Assembly: GCF_965363235.1 (NCBI RefSeq)
Contig: NC_134843.1
Location: forward strand, 4,154,001 to 4,218,000
Source of the DNA: Mytilus galloprovincialis
Lineage: Eukaryota; Mollusca; Bivalvia; Mytilida; Mytilidae
Direction: 5' to 3'
Length of the DNA stretch: 64,000 bases
Positions 47,681 to 59,649 of the stretch are shown piece after piece. The position numbers and the translations under genes were made by a program. How positions within the stretch are numbered: position 1 is the first letter of the stretch; every line of letters begins with the position of its first letter. A model generated the notes under the pieces. That model saw only the letters and a program-made list of their open reading frames with translations. It was not told the origin of the DNA and ran no database searches.

Positions 47681-48054
47681 CATGGTAGAGTGATCTTGTT
47701 ACTATTGTATAGTGCTGCGGAAACTATGCGCTACCCTCCCTGGCCTAGTACAACGGAGTCTATTCAAGGTCTATGACTGTAACATCCCCCTCCTGCAATC
47801 TGCAAAAATCAAAATTATAGAATTAAACATCTGTTGGTGAACTCTGAAATAAAACATAAATAAATATACAAAATTACATACGGGCATATAAGAATAAAAT
47901 CAATTAAACTTTATTTTATTTTCTTTAAAGTAAAATTCTAAATTTAAATTCAAAATTTAAATATTTTTACTTTATTTTTCCATGAAAGTTAGCATTGTAA
48001 CTGCTGTAAAAATACCAAAACTATTGCCATTTGGCTTAGTTAGTCTGTTTCTTA

Positions 48055-48115
48055 TGTTACCTTTTCTGACGTGGAACACCTTTTCTGACGTAGAACACCT
48101 TTTCTGACGTGGGAC
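48055..48115 (+). repeat. Three-unit 21-bp tandem repeat
   Basis: ACCTTTTCTGACGTGGAAC is repeated three times with single-base changes. Confidence 0.6.
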
Positions 48116-48299
48116 ACAGACTTCTTTTTAAATGAGTTTTACTGTGCGAATTGCTGTGTGTTTGTTTTTTCTACATTGGCTCCTAGAGGTATAGGTGTGG
48201 GTTGAGATCTCTCAAACCTCTTTAACCCACTGTATGTATGCACCTGTCTCTAGTTAGAATCCTCTGGCCTTTGTTAGTCTTGTATGTTTTTTAATTTTA

Positions 48300-48500
48300 G
48301 TTCATTTAATTATATGTTTTTGAGTTTAGTATGACATCCACTTTTACCGAACTAGTACACATTTTTGTGTAGGGCCTGCTGAAGCTTGCCTCCTGATGCA
48401 GAATTTTCTGGTTGAGTTGAAGAGCCATTAGTGGCCTTCGGTTGTTTTCTGCTCTTTGGTTGGGTTGTTGTCTCTGACATTATTTTCAATTTTGTATAAG
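48300..48500 (+). repeat. Mussel repeat (GGTTGTTGTCTC family)
   Basis: GAACTAGTACACATTTTTG, AGGGCCTGCTGAAGCTTGCC and GGGTTGTTGTCTCTGAC parallel 29600-29760. Confidence 0.6.
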
Positions 48501-48775
48501 ATTCATATTTTTTGTTGGAAAAACCAGTCACCAAACCTGTTGTGTGCAGTGGCTTCCTTGTTTCATTTTTTTATTTTGACATTCTGTTCTTTTTATTATC
48601 TGACCAAGCTGAGCAACCTTCTACTACAATGGTACCTATTAAATGTTGCATGCATACAGACCAAAATGATGTTAAATTATAGTTTTGGAAAAAAATGTTA
48701 AATTATAGTTTTGGAAAAAAATAATAAATATGCAAAGTTTTTAGCTCATTTTTACAAAATTTAACTAAACAGACT

Positions 48776-48975
48776 GCTACCCGTTGGTTTTCTATTTTGA
48801 ATAGTTTTACACTAGTAATTTTTTTGGGCCCTTTATAGCTTGTTGTTCGGTGTGAGCCAAGGCTCCGTGTGGAAGAACGTTCATTGACCTATAATGGTTT
48901 ACTTTTCATAAATTGTTATTTGGATGGAGAGTTGTCTCATTGGCACTCACACCACATCTTCCTGTATCTACTTGC
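48776..48975 (-). repeat. Mussel repeat, GTGTGAGTGCC subfamily
   Basis: The minus strand begins GGAAGATGTGGTGTGAGTGC and runs through GAGCCTTGGCTCACACCGAA to TAGTGTAAAAC, matching 9835-10010. Confidence 0.75.
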
Positions 48976-49919
48976 TAATTGCAGGTCATTACTTCATTAT
49001 TCCACTTTAATTTATGTTTATCAAAAATGAAGTGCTGTTATTTATTGTCTTTTTTTTTTATAGCAAATACCTCTTTAGGTGATAAATTATCTTAATGTAT
49101 TTTAAAAAGTGAATGGAAGCTGACTAAAATACACAAGATATTCAGTAATTTTTTTTTTAACAATTTCAAGCTCCTATGTGTGTTACATATCAAACCTTAA
49201 GCTTAGCTTTACAAATTTGATGGATTCTTTAATGTTTTTTGAGTGAGAGTGACAAGCTCCTTGTGAAAAAAAGCATATTCTAGTATTGTACAAACCATAA
49301 GCCTTGCTATCAACAGTAAATTTGGTGAAAATTTTAAAATCAAATCTTATCATGTAGAAAAAGTTATGCTGCATTTTGTTCAAACTCATTTATACTCTTC
49401 AGAAACTAAAAAAAATCAGTCAAAGTCAATCAAATGTTTAGCATTGACAATGCATTGAACATTTCAATAGAACTAACATACATAAGGTCTTTATGACTCA
49501 AGAGGTCAAAGCCAATAAAACAACCAAAAATGACAAAATGCTTTCCATGTCCTCAACCAAGTCATCACTAAAGCCATTCAACTTCAATAAACATTTGTCT
49601 TAGTCAAAGTCAAAGTGCAGTGAAATAGTCTCAACAGAGTAGAAATGAGTAAAAAAAAAAAATGTTTTTGAAGATATTTGAACATTTATAAAATGATATT
49701 TATTTCAAGATGTAGGACACACATTGGACATTTTAGTGTGCTGATTTGGGTCTACATGCTGTGGTATTTTGTTAGAAGAATGGCATCCTACATCTTAGCC
49801 TTGGAATTTATTTTGGAAAATGAAAAAAAAAAATCTTTTGTTGATGAAAGCATGGCAAAAGGCAATTTAATGTAAACAATTTCTGTATTTCTTTCATCTT
49901 AATTATCAATTATAGATAT
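48976..49919. other. AT-rich stretch, nothing recognised
   Basis: No gene or clear repeat was recognised. TCAAAGTCAAAG-like short repeats occur around 49420-49615. Confidence 0.4.
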
Positions 49920-50110
49920 GAGGGTAGATAGGACCTTTATCGGGACTCCTGGATTGGGTGTTTTTAAGCTTGGGATTTCGGGATTTCGGGATTGACCCTT
50001 TCAAGATCCGGAAATTCTTTTTTCGAATTTCGGGATGTTGGGATTTAAATTTATTTAAATTCGGGACCTCAGGATTTCGAGTTTTTAAGCCCAGGATTTC
50101 AGGATAAGTT
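49920..50110 (+). repeat. GGGATTTCGGGAT simple-type repeat
   Basis: GGGATTTCGGG, with variants such as GGGATGTTGGGATTT and AGGATTTCAGG, recurs about eight times. The minus-strand 133-residue frame covering it (SRNPKLKN-like text) is a by-product of the repeat. Confidence 0.6.
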
Positions 50111-50957
50111 TTCAGAATTATGATCCATGTGTCACAGTTATCTCCCATTGATTTAAGGTAAGCTTCATCAAAACAACTCCATTCACTTGTTAAATTTTGA
50201 AAAATGACCAGAGCAACTGAATTAATTTTAAAGACCATTGAGGTAGTGGCCATTTTCCTCAATAATAAGAGTGACATTTTTCTCTTGCGGGGAGTCAATA
50301 TTTCCAAATATTTTGTTGTTTTTTAATTGCATCTGGCATTTTTTTTTTTAAAAGAACAAATTAGCTTATTCAAAATTTGAAACCCTTCAATTTGAAAAGT
50401 TTTCTGTATGAAATTTTGTAGTTTGGTTAGGCATTGCACAAAAAGGGTGGGCTTATGTTTTATATAAAAAAGTTTCACCCTGCAACATGCTCATGTGCTT
50501 AGGTCAGATATTGGTGTGTATGTAAGTTATTTGTTAGTCTGTTCATTTTATTCACAAATCTTTTAGAATTTGGATGATTTACAAGTTCATGTATTGTATA
50601 AACAACAGTCTATAGTTGAAGACCTGTAGATGTCTTTGGTTATTTATTTTCATTGGGTAGCTGCCTTGTTGATTTATACCCTACATCCCCCTTTTTTCAT
50701 AATGATACATAATATCTAACCAACAAAAAGAATACTCACCAAGTTTGATTATAGATGAGGTTCTTACCATAATATTTGGTAACCCCAGATATACTTAACA
50801 GCTGTCTTACTGTTCACATTGCTTACTCTTCAAGGTCATCAATCTCTCGTCTGCTCTCTGCTCAGTTGTTGGCTCCTCTAAAACATCATTTCTTTTTAAT
50901 AAATATGAAAGAATGGAACTTAAAACTCTATATTATCTATCATTCTATTTAAATCTT
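50111..50957. other. AT-rich stretch, nothing definite
   Basis: Scraps of mussel repeat occur near 50600-50680 (GTTGAAGACCTGTAGATGTC). No gene was recognised. Confidence 0.4.
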
Positions 50958-51167
50958 GGTTGGTTGGCCGGGTCACCGGACACATTTTTAAAACTAGATA
51001 CCCCAATGATGATTGTGGTCAAGTTTGGTTTAATTTGGCCAAGTATTTTCATGGGAGAAGATTTTCTGTAAGAGTTAAGGACGACAGACTACAGACGACA
51101 ACGACGGACGCCAAGTGATGAGAAAAGCTCACTTGGCCTTTTAGGCCAAAAGACTGGTGAGCTAAAA
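50958..51167 (+). mobile_element. Pearl-like element, GCTCAC family, 3' end only
   Basis: Enters at CTTGGTTGGTTGGCCGGGTC and ends with an ACGACGGACG tail and the hairpin GGCCTTTTAGGCC followed by GGTGAGCT. Confidence 0.8.
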
Positions 51168-51310
51168 AAGACTACTTAACTTATATTACCAGATATGAAC
51201 AAAAAATTTAGGTATATTTAGTTTAGATCATCACAGAAACTTACAATCTAATTGTTAATATACATATAGTACAATATATTATCAGATAAACCTGCTAGTA
51301 TTCCGGATGG

Positions 51311-53092
51311 TAAAAAAACTAGAGGCTCTCAAGAGCCTGTGTCGCTCACCTGTTACCTTATTTACTGATGTCGGCCATCTTGGTTGGTAGGCGGGGTCAT
51401 TTGACACTTTTTTTAAATAGATACCCTAGTAATGATTGTGGCAAAGTTTGGTTAAATTTGGTCCATACGTTTTAGAAAAGAAGATTTTTGTACAAGTTAC
51501 AAAAATGACGAAAATAAAATTGAGAAAGGCAATGGGGAATGTGTCAAAGCGACAACAACCCGACCATAGAGCAGACAACAGCCGAAGGCCACTAATGGGT
51601 CTTCAATGTATCGAGAAGTTGTTTAATATTGACTATAAAGGGTAATAACTCCGTAAGGGGTCATTTGACTTATTTGTAGATCTTAATTTGCTGAACAGTA
51701 TTGCTGTTTACAGTTTATCTCTATCTATAATAGTATTTAAGATAATAATGAACCAGATGCTCCGCAGGGCGCAGCTTTATACGACCGCAGAGGTTGAACC
51801 CTGAACAGTTGGGGCAAGTATGGACACAACATTCAAGCTGGATTCAGCTCTAAATTTGGATTGTGATTAAATAGTTGATACAGCATAGGTTTCGGACACA
51901 GAATGAATGTGGTCTAATGAACTTAAAATATTTTTTTTGCCTTTGAGCAATTCACTATGCTGTTGAATATTAATCCTCTCAAAAAAATGTTTGAAGAAAT
52001 TTTCTTTTTATTTATGAAATCTGAAATGAGAAAAATTTAACCCCCCCCCCCCCCACCCCATTTTTTTTCACATCCCCCTTTCCCTTATTCCAAAACTGAT
52101 CTCAATTCAAATTTCTAATGGAGTTTGCAACAATAACTACTCATTTAAATACATTATAAAATATTAAAATGTAACAAAAGGTGCTTGTTATCACTGAATG
52201 GTAAAGATTGTTTTAATTTATCAGTTGGTAGTAAAAGTGAATATACATTTTATATTGTATAAAACAATGATTTAAGTTGATTCAACTACTATTCTGGACA
52301 AAGAAAGATAACTCCAATCAATTGAAAATTTCTTGCTATTGCACAATATTGTCAAAGAACCCCAATTATTCAATTTTTGATGAAACAAAGTTTAATTTTG
52401 GACACTTTGGGCCCCAAATTCCTAAACTGTTGGGACCAAAACTCCCAAAATCAATACCTACCTTCCTTTTTTGGTCATAAACCTTGTGTTTAAATTTAAT
52501 AGATTTCTATTCACTTATACTAAAGTTATAATGTGAAAACCAAGAAAAATGCTTATTTGGGCCCCTTTTTGGCCCCAAATTCCTAAACTGTTGGGATCTC
52601 AACTCCCCAAATCAATACCAACCTTCCTTTTGTGGTCATGAACCTTGTGTTTAAATTTCATAGATTTCTATTTACTTAAACTTAAAATGTAGCGAGAAGT
52701 TGTTTAATATCGACTATAAAGGGCAATAACTCCTTAAGGGGTTGACTGACAATTTTGATCTTATTTTGCTGAACATTATTGCTGTTTACAGTTTATCTCT
52801 ATCTATAATAGTATTCAAGATAATAACCAAAAACTGCAAAATTTCCTTAAAATTACCAATTCAGGGGCAGCAACCCAACAACAGGTTGTCTGATTTGTCT
52901 GAAAATTTCAGGGCAGATAGATATTCGGACACATTTTTTAAACTAGATACCCCAAGGATGATTGTGTTTAAATTTGGCCCAGTATTTTCAGAGGAGAAGA
53001 TTTTTGTAAAAGTTTACGGAGGATGGACGCCGGACGACGGACGCCAAGTGATGAGAAATGCTCACTTGACCTTTCATGTCAGGTGAGCTAAA
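51311..53092 (+). mobile_element. Pearl-like element, GCTCAC family, with two internal insertions
   Basis: Starts ACTAGAGGCTCTCAAGAGCC, GTGTCGCTCACC, and ends GGACGCCAAGTGATGAG and GGTGAGCT. Inside, 51530-51605 is a mussel repeat fragment (inverted copy of the 29600 family), and about 51745-52690 is another repeat starting GAACCAGATGCTCCGCAGGG, which I know as a separate common mussel element. After it the GCTCAC-family core resumes (GACTATAAAGGGCAATAAC). Confidence 0.75.
51745..52690 (+). repeat. Mussel repeat (CCAGATGCTCCGCAGGG family), inserted
   Basis: Starts GAACCAGATGCTCCGCAGGG and CAGCTTTATACGACCGCAGA. It contains a poly-C run near 52040-52056 and two tandem copies of a block of roughly 180 bp (GGCCCCAAATTCCTAAACTG at about 52390 and 52570). 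Non-coding. Confidence 0.65.
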
Positions 53093-53545
53093 AATTGATT
53101 AAGTTTTGTAATAAACTATTTGACTATACCTGTATTCACTTGGTCTACTGTATCAAGGGAAATGAAGTTGATATACTGTCTTGCTTTCCTAGATGCATCT
53201 GAATACCAATTTAGATTTTAGATTACTAAGTTTGTAGTGTCAAAGTACTGAAAAGAAACATTTAATATTAAAATTATTCCAGAAAATATGTTGCAAACAA
53301 AAAAGGTATGAGTGTTTACTGTACCCATACCTTCCCTAAAGTTTTGTTGGGAAATTTTTTGATTTAGCACTGTTGCTCCCATAGACTCAATATTTTTGAG
53401 TCTATTGACCCTACAATACAAGGTTTTCAACATAGACCTTTTCAGTCAGTTTTGCCAACCCAAAAACTTTACCCACATTTGATTGGTTAAACTGTTAATT
53501 GTTCCCTAGACAGATACATGAATGTGAGCTCTATTCTTCTTGTTA

Positions 53546-54529
53546 TATTTGCCACTGGACATTATGCAACCAACAATCAATCAATTCATGAATCTTAAAT
53601 GGTTAAAGTAAAAGCTCTATGCTGTTACTCCAGTAAAGCTTGTATATATAGACATGCAGACATTAAGAATATGTTTTACATCTCTAGTAGTAAATCAAAC
53701 AAAACAGATCACATTAAAGAAATTTATGATAAATAAATGATACCTTAAATCTTCTATAACTTTGAACTCATTTGATGTCCACAAAAATTTTAAGGAAAAA
53801 CACAGGGGTTTGTCCAAGTAAAGATCAATTTAAACTAAAATGAAGCCCTGTTGATCACTCAAATCCAATCGGAACTACTCGGCCTTTCTGGTTGCACGAA
53901 GAAATTGTACTGCATAGCGAGAATGGCCGAGTAGTTACGATTGACTCAAATCTACTCACTTCACACTTGAGTAACCAGCCGTGTAGCCAAATATTATCAC
54001 CTGACAAAAGTATTGCAAACTATGTAACTGAATTTTGCTCAGATAACAAAGAATTGCCCTCAAGGGAATTCTTTTTTTGCGGGGAATACTTTTTAACTTG
54101 TTAAAGAACAGTAAAATCTGAAGCATGAGGCTGAAAGAACCTGCATTCAAATTTTTAAGTTTGACCACGAAAACTGATAAACTAAAAACTTGGACCAAGG
54201 ACAGATATGAAGAATCAAGTTCTTCTACCTTTTGAAATATAGCTTAATCGTATATACATTTCAACCCCAGGCTGCATCTTTATGTTAACTGTAAAAAAAA
54301 AATATAAGTCCATTTATCAGTAAAATACGAAAAAAATAAAATAAAAATTTTCAAAACTTTGCTACCGATAGTTGAGCAAAACATATATGCTATCTATGAT
54401 GAATATTCCTTTTCAGTTGGTGTGACTTTTACAAACATCAATATATTTGCTATTGCAAAGTTGACAAATCATGACTGCATCAACCCAGTCTAGATAATTG
54501 TTGGTTGCTTAATGTCCAGTGGCAAATAT
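53546..54529. mobile_element. 0.98-kb element with 32-bp inverted ends
   Basis: TATTTGCCACTGGACATTAT with GCAACCAACAAT at the left and ATTGTTGGTTGC with TTAATGTCCAGTGGCAAATA at the right are inverted repeats with one mismatch. No transposase is visible between them. A second palindrome lies inside (53870-53945). It could be a non-autonomous DNA transposon or two facing copies of a repeat. Confidence 0.55.
53870..53945. repeat. Imperfect palindrome (ACTACTCGGCC)
   Basis: CAATCGGAACTACTCGGCC and GGCCGAGTAGTTACGATTG are inverted around a spacer of about 37 bp, able to form a stem of roughly 19 bp. Confidence 0.6.
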
Positions 54530-55501
54530 TTCATGCATATCTAGAACGATAATTGAACACGAGCCAGCTTCTTCAGATGGTCTTCTGTTTTTATATCCAA
54601 AATTTTTGAGAAAAGATTTTAAAAGCGGTGTTCTAAATGATCCATATAATGAAAATAATCTGGAAGCATATCAAGGGGTGAATATTTTATACCTGGAAAA
54701 CCGGATTTGTTTTTTTCTCAATCGATTTATGAATTTCACACAGCGGTATACTACTGTTGCCTTTATTTATTTCCGAATAAAAGTCGTTACCGATTCCATT
54801 TTTGCTCTTTTTCTTAGTTTTATGCGTAGTGATGTGCTCCCAACTTGATATGATTATTTCCTGCTTTATATTTTGTAATCTCCAATTGTTAATAAAAAAT
54901 ACAAAAGTATCCCAAATTGATTTTACAGATTAAAAACTTACTAAAATTCAGTTTTATCATCGAAACATTTTGTGATTTTTTTATGTCGTACGTAACCGGA
55001 AAAGGAGCTGTTAGGCACATTATCATTTGACATTTTTACGGAAAATCAACATATATCGAACCTATTGGTTTATTCAGTGTATTTCTTCAAATGTAGAGGG
55101 GACCATTGTTTGTATTTAGTAAATCATATCTGTTAGTATTATTCTATACAGAAAATTGTGTAACTGATTAAAAATAAGAAGTATTTTAGATCATCTAACA
55201 TCTGTTTCTGTGACAGGCACTTGCAAAATCACGATTTGTTTCTGTATATAGAGAAAAACTTATGCCTTGTTACAACATAAACAAGTTTTACTTCTCGTTC
55301 TGCACACTACGTAAATAATGACATTTTCTCCTCCAGCACACTAAGCCTTAGATATTTATAAAATATATACATTTGAGAGCTTCAAGGCTGCTCTCCAACA
55401 TCGTCAAGAGGTGTATCTCTCTCCCATTGAGTTAAAGCCAGAATTGGTATATTCAACATTATCCTATAGATACACAGACACAGATTTTGACCTTTTACCA
55501 T
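54530..55501. other. AT-rich stretch with a repeat scrap
   Basis: CAGCGGTATACTACTGTTGC near 54740 also occurs near 19440 and is a mussel repeat phrase. No gene was recognised. Confidence 0.45.
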
Positions 55502-55991
55502 ATATCGTCGCTGTTATGCAAAAACCTCGTATCTCAATTTTTTGCGGAAATCTTTTTATCGAAGATTTAGAATTAAATATGTATGTTCCACTGTATGCGA
55601 GAATATCTGATCTTCTAACCAATCATTAACCCGAATTCTGACATGTGACGAAAAAGTGTAGTCGGATTGGTGGGAAATTTTGTTGTGCGAAAATATCGTA
55701 TCTCAAAAGAAAAACACTTTGCACGGCAGCTGACATTATCACAGGTACAGTTTTATCAATTTTAGGTTCTCAAAGCTAATATATTAGCTTAAAAATAATG
55801 AAAATACAATATAGGTGCAGAAATATTTGCTCGTCTTGGTAATTGACTGGTTAGAAGATCAGATATTTTCGCATACAGCGGAACATACATATTAAATTCT
55901 AAATAATCGATAAAAAGATTTCAGTTTTTACTGCCTGGTGTAAAATTATCAAAACCTTAGATACGAGGTTTTTGCATAACAGCGACGATAT
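55502..55991. mobile_element. MITE copy 1 (ATATCGTCGCTGTTATGC)
   Basis: Ends ATATCGTCGCTGTTATGC and GCATAACAGCGACGATAT are perfect inverted repeats. With interruptions the symmetry extends about 130 bp inward (AATCTTTTTATCGA, TATCTGATCTTCTAACCA). 490 bp, non-coding. The next copy begins at the following base. Confidence 0.85.
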
Positions 55992-56484
55992 ATATCGTCG
56001 CTGTTATGCAAAAATCTCGTATCTCAATTTTTTGCGGAAATCTTTTTATCGATTAATTAGAATTTAAATATGTATCTTCAACTGTATGCGAAAATATCTG
56101 ATCTTCTAACCAATCATTAACCCGAATTCTGACATGTGACGAAAAAGTGTAGTCGGATTGATGACACATTTTGTTGTGCGAAAATATCGTATCTCAAAAG
56201 AAAAACACATGTCACGGCAGCTGACATTATAACAGGTACAGTTTTATCAATTTTAGGTTCTAATATAGCTTAGAAATAATGAAAAGCTTTGAAATTACAA
56301 TATATAGGTGCAGAAATTTTTGCTCGTCTTGGTAATTGATTGGTTAGAAGGTCAGATATTTTTGCATACAGTGGAACATACATATTTAATTCTAAATAAT
56401 CGATAAAAAGATTTCAGTTTTTACTGCCTGGTGTAAAATTATCAAAACCTTAGATACGAGGTTTTTGCATAACAGCGACGATAT
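55992..56484. mobile_element. MITE copy 2 (ATATCGTCGCTGTTATGC), head-to-tail with copy 1
   Basis: The same 493-bp element in the same orientation, joined to copy 1 at CGACGATATATATCGTCG. The copies differ by scattered substitutions and short indels, so the pair is not brand new. Confidence 0.85.
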
Positions 56485-56497
56485 ACATGTTTATATG

Positions 56498-59004
56498 ACT
56501 CTAAAGTGCATGGTACTCTAAAGTATGATGGTCACGCTAAAGTGCGATGGTCTACGCTAATGTACGATGGTGTATCACGCTAAAGTGCGATGGTTGTTTG
56601 TTCGCTCAAGTACGATGGACCAATATAGGCTTGGCGGCTTAAAACATTAAAATACATGGATTTAAAAAAAATAGTCTTTTTATAAAGCTACATTTAGTAT
56701 AAGGTATAACATATGTGATTGGCTTTATTATTTATCAGTAAGCTTAAGTGATAGTTTCTAAATTTAGAAGACCTACCACATTGTCGGAATAAGTAATATT
56801 TATTTGTACAAGGCGTTTAGCTTTAATTTTAAACGCCAGTAAATGGTGATACTCGTTGAGCTTTCTCTTTTCCGTAAAAAATATATGTTATATTTTCCTG
56901 CATTGTTCAAACTATGTTTTAGCCAACAATTTATTAATTTACGCTTAGAAACATGAACCTATACATGCTATATTTTACTGATGTTACTTTTCAATAAAAT
57001 CGAGAATATTTTAACGGGGACTGCAATGTAAATTGCAACGTGAACAATGATTTCAGTGCATCCGTTTGCTACCAATAGAAGCAGGATATACGATTCCCAT
57101 GCATATATTGTTATGTATCTATAAGGCCAATTAAAATTAATTGATAGATTTTCATCCCCGCCCGCCTATCTGAAATCGTCCCGCCCCGATTTTTTTTATT
57201 TTGAAAAATTTACGATTTCCGGATTTGGTTCATCTCCGTCTCCGGTAGCCGTCAAAAATTTTGTTTCCTTCCAAATCCTGTTTCAAATTTCGGTTTTTGT
57301 ATGTTTCCTCGAGTAATTAAAAAATATTCTGCAGCTCTATGATGACAAAATCGTCTATAGAGAATAGAGATTGATTTCGAGAAGGGCATGTAATAATCGG
57401 GTTACAAGTAATACGTTGTGTCCAAGATGGTAAATCGCGACATGACTCAAATTTCTGTGATTAGAAAACCGTTGATTTTTTTATTGATAAAATGACTTTG
57501 TGGCAGGAATTTTGGACTGTGAATTATACCCAAAGAGCAAGAATAGTGGAACACATTGGTACAAAAACATTACTGTATAAACAAAATGACGCAAGCACGA
57601 ACTTGTTTGATTTATGACAATATTTTGAGTTCAAAAAGTCGGTAAACATACACTTAGATTTCTTCTTCTTTTTTTAGTTACAGAAAACCATCAACATTTT
57701 GAAGATTACATTCTGGCACATGTCTGATTGAGGTTGCTTTTTAAAGTTATTTTCAATTTTTCTTTTTTTTTAAACTACAATTTTTGATTGAACTTAAAAT
57801 TTTTATATTTTTTTTAATTTAAAAAAAAATTAAGACAAAAAACAATAGGTAGATACATTTAGTTTAAGTGAGAAAAGGTTTAAAGGAGTGCTTCATGGGT
57901 AAGTGCATCCTTAAAGTTGTATGTAGAAGTTTTGTTTGAAATTTCAGGTAGTAATTTATTCCAATCTTTGATTGTTTGGCTGAAGAATGAGAATTTCAAA
58001 CTCTTTATTGCATTGGAGCTGTCTGAATGTTAATTGATGAGTAGATCTTGTTTTTGACTGGCTTTTTATGAGAATATCCTGAGATGGTATTGCAATTTCG
58101 TTTACCCATGGCTATTTTTTGTTGACAAACAGCAAACACCTTCTGTCAAAATACCCTCAATAGAGCCATTACACAACTTCTACTTTTTGGTTAAGTTCAT
58201 GTTTTACATACTAATAACTACTTATATTTGCATCTATAAGAAGAATCATAAAAGCACCAACCCTTTTGTTTTCAAAACTGTTTCATTTTATTCTGTACTC
58301 GTAATTCTTTAGTTGCATATTTGTTTCATTTTATGGAGACAAACAAATGCGTCGCTTAGAAAGACACATTTGGTGAAGGTAGTCCAACTGAAGAGAGCAT
58401 TCTTCTTTTATGTTTTTGCTGTTTAGGTTTCTAAAGCAGCAATTACATGTAGAACAGTGGTTGTCAATCAGAGATTTTTATCAATGTTAAGATTCGAAGT
58501 ATTATGTACGATTCCTTATACATGTATATACATGATATAAGCTTATTATTACACTTGCGTATTTGAAGAACGTGTCACAAGAGGGTTTCATAAGAAATAA
58601 AAAATAAAAAATAAAATCCTCCCACCCGCCCCATTTAAAAAAAAAATTTGGATGAAAATCTACTAATTAATTTTAGTTGGCCTAAAGTAAAATGGCCGAC
58701 TGCAGGACACAAGTCCTTCTTCCAGCATCCAAAATAAATCAACAGAGTTGCTTCTGCCGAAGAAGCACGGTTAGGTCTGAAATTAAGTCGTGGACATTTG
58801 GTTTAAAAGTTGTCAGTCAAATATTCTTAATTTATCTTGTGGTTTGTATAAATGACTGTTAACGTCATAATCCATGTACAATTCTTACGTCTATACTTTT
58901 GCGGACCATCAGACTTTAGCATATGGAGTCATCACACTTTAGCGTATGCCATCACTCTTTAGGGTGACCATCATATTTTAGCATCCCCATCACACTTTTA
59001 GAGT
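56498..59004. mobile_element. 2.5-kb element with clustered inverted subterminal repeats
   Basis: The left end has at least five copies of CGCTAAAGTGCGATGGT-like text (56498-56625). The right end has their reverse complements (ACCATCAGACTTTAGCATAT and similar, 58905-59004). The extreme ends ACTCTAAAGTG and CACTTTTAGAGT match. Many DNA transposons use such repeat clusters for transposase binding. No transposase frame is seen. It contains a second element (57124-58683). Confidence 0.6.
57124..58683. mobile_element. Element with AGGCCAA inverted ends nested in the 2.5-kb element
   Basis: AGGCCAATTAAAATTAATTG with ATAGATTTTCATCC at the left is mirrored by GGATGAAAATCTACTAATTA with ATTTTAGTTGGCCT at the right, with C-rich CCCGCCCGCC/CCCACCCGCC next to each. 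About 34-bp inverted repeats, about 1.56 kb, no gene recognised inside. Confidence 0.6.
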
Positions 59005-59019
59005 TCTACATATATATAA

Positions 59020-59155
59020 AAAGGGGCCTTTTATAGCTGACTATGGGGTACAGGCTTAGTTCATTGTTGAAGGCTGTACAGTGACCTATAGTTGATAATT
59101 TCTTTGTCATTTGGTCTCCTAGGCAATCATACCACATCTTCTTTTTTATAATACA
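59020..59155 (-). repeat. GAAGATGTGGTATG mussel repeat, fragment
   Basis: The minus strand begins AAAAAAGAAGATGTGGTATG and covers the first 130 bp of the repeat at 2045-2440. Confidence 0.7.
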
Positions 59156-59637
59156 GTTATACACACTACAAATCTTTCTATTTCTCAAAATTATCAGATG
59201 ACTCGAGCTCCTTATTGGAGAAGTTTCAAATAAAGAATTTTTCTTGATGCATGTTTGCCTTTTTATGTCTGGAAAACTGTGATAGGTTCAACTTGTAATT
59301 TATAATCAGTAAAAACAAGGATGTGTATAGTAAGTCTTACTATACAAATTTTTGGTAAAAATAAAAGATTGTTTTTGATTTACTTAATTTGAGCAAGAGT
59401 TACTTCCCTTTTGTACCCATGGTCTACATGTATGTCCACAAGTTCTCACACATTTTGGCAGAAAAAACATTTAGATAATTAGTTTTATTGTGTTGTTACA
59501 TCAAGCCATATATATAGGTTGCTGTTTTATCAACATTAATGCTACACTACTATGCCTCTTACACATACATGTACATATATATACATGTATTCTTGATTTT
59601 TATACAGTTTTACATTTGCCTTTATCTTTTATTGCAG
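59156..59637. other. WDR7: Sequence upstream of the first WDR7 coding exon
   Basis: No promoter or 5' untranslated exon can be fixed by eye. The segment ends in a polypyrimidine tract and acceptor (CTTTTATTGCAG, AG at 59636-59637), so an untranslated first exon must lie further left. Confidence 0.45.
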
Positions 59638-59649
59638 ATAGAATTTAAA

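Noticed and set aside
49906-50307. 133-residue minus-strand frame
   Set aside because: Its C-terminal half is the translation of the GGGATTTCGGGAT repeat and the rest has no family resemblance.
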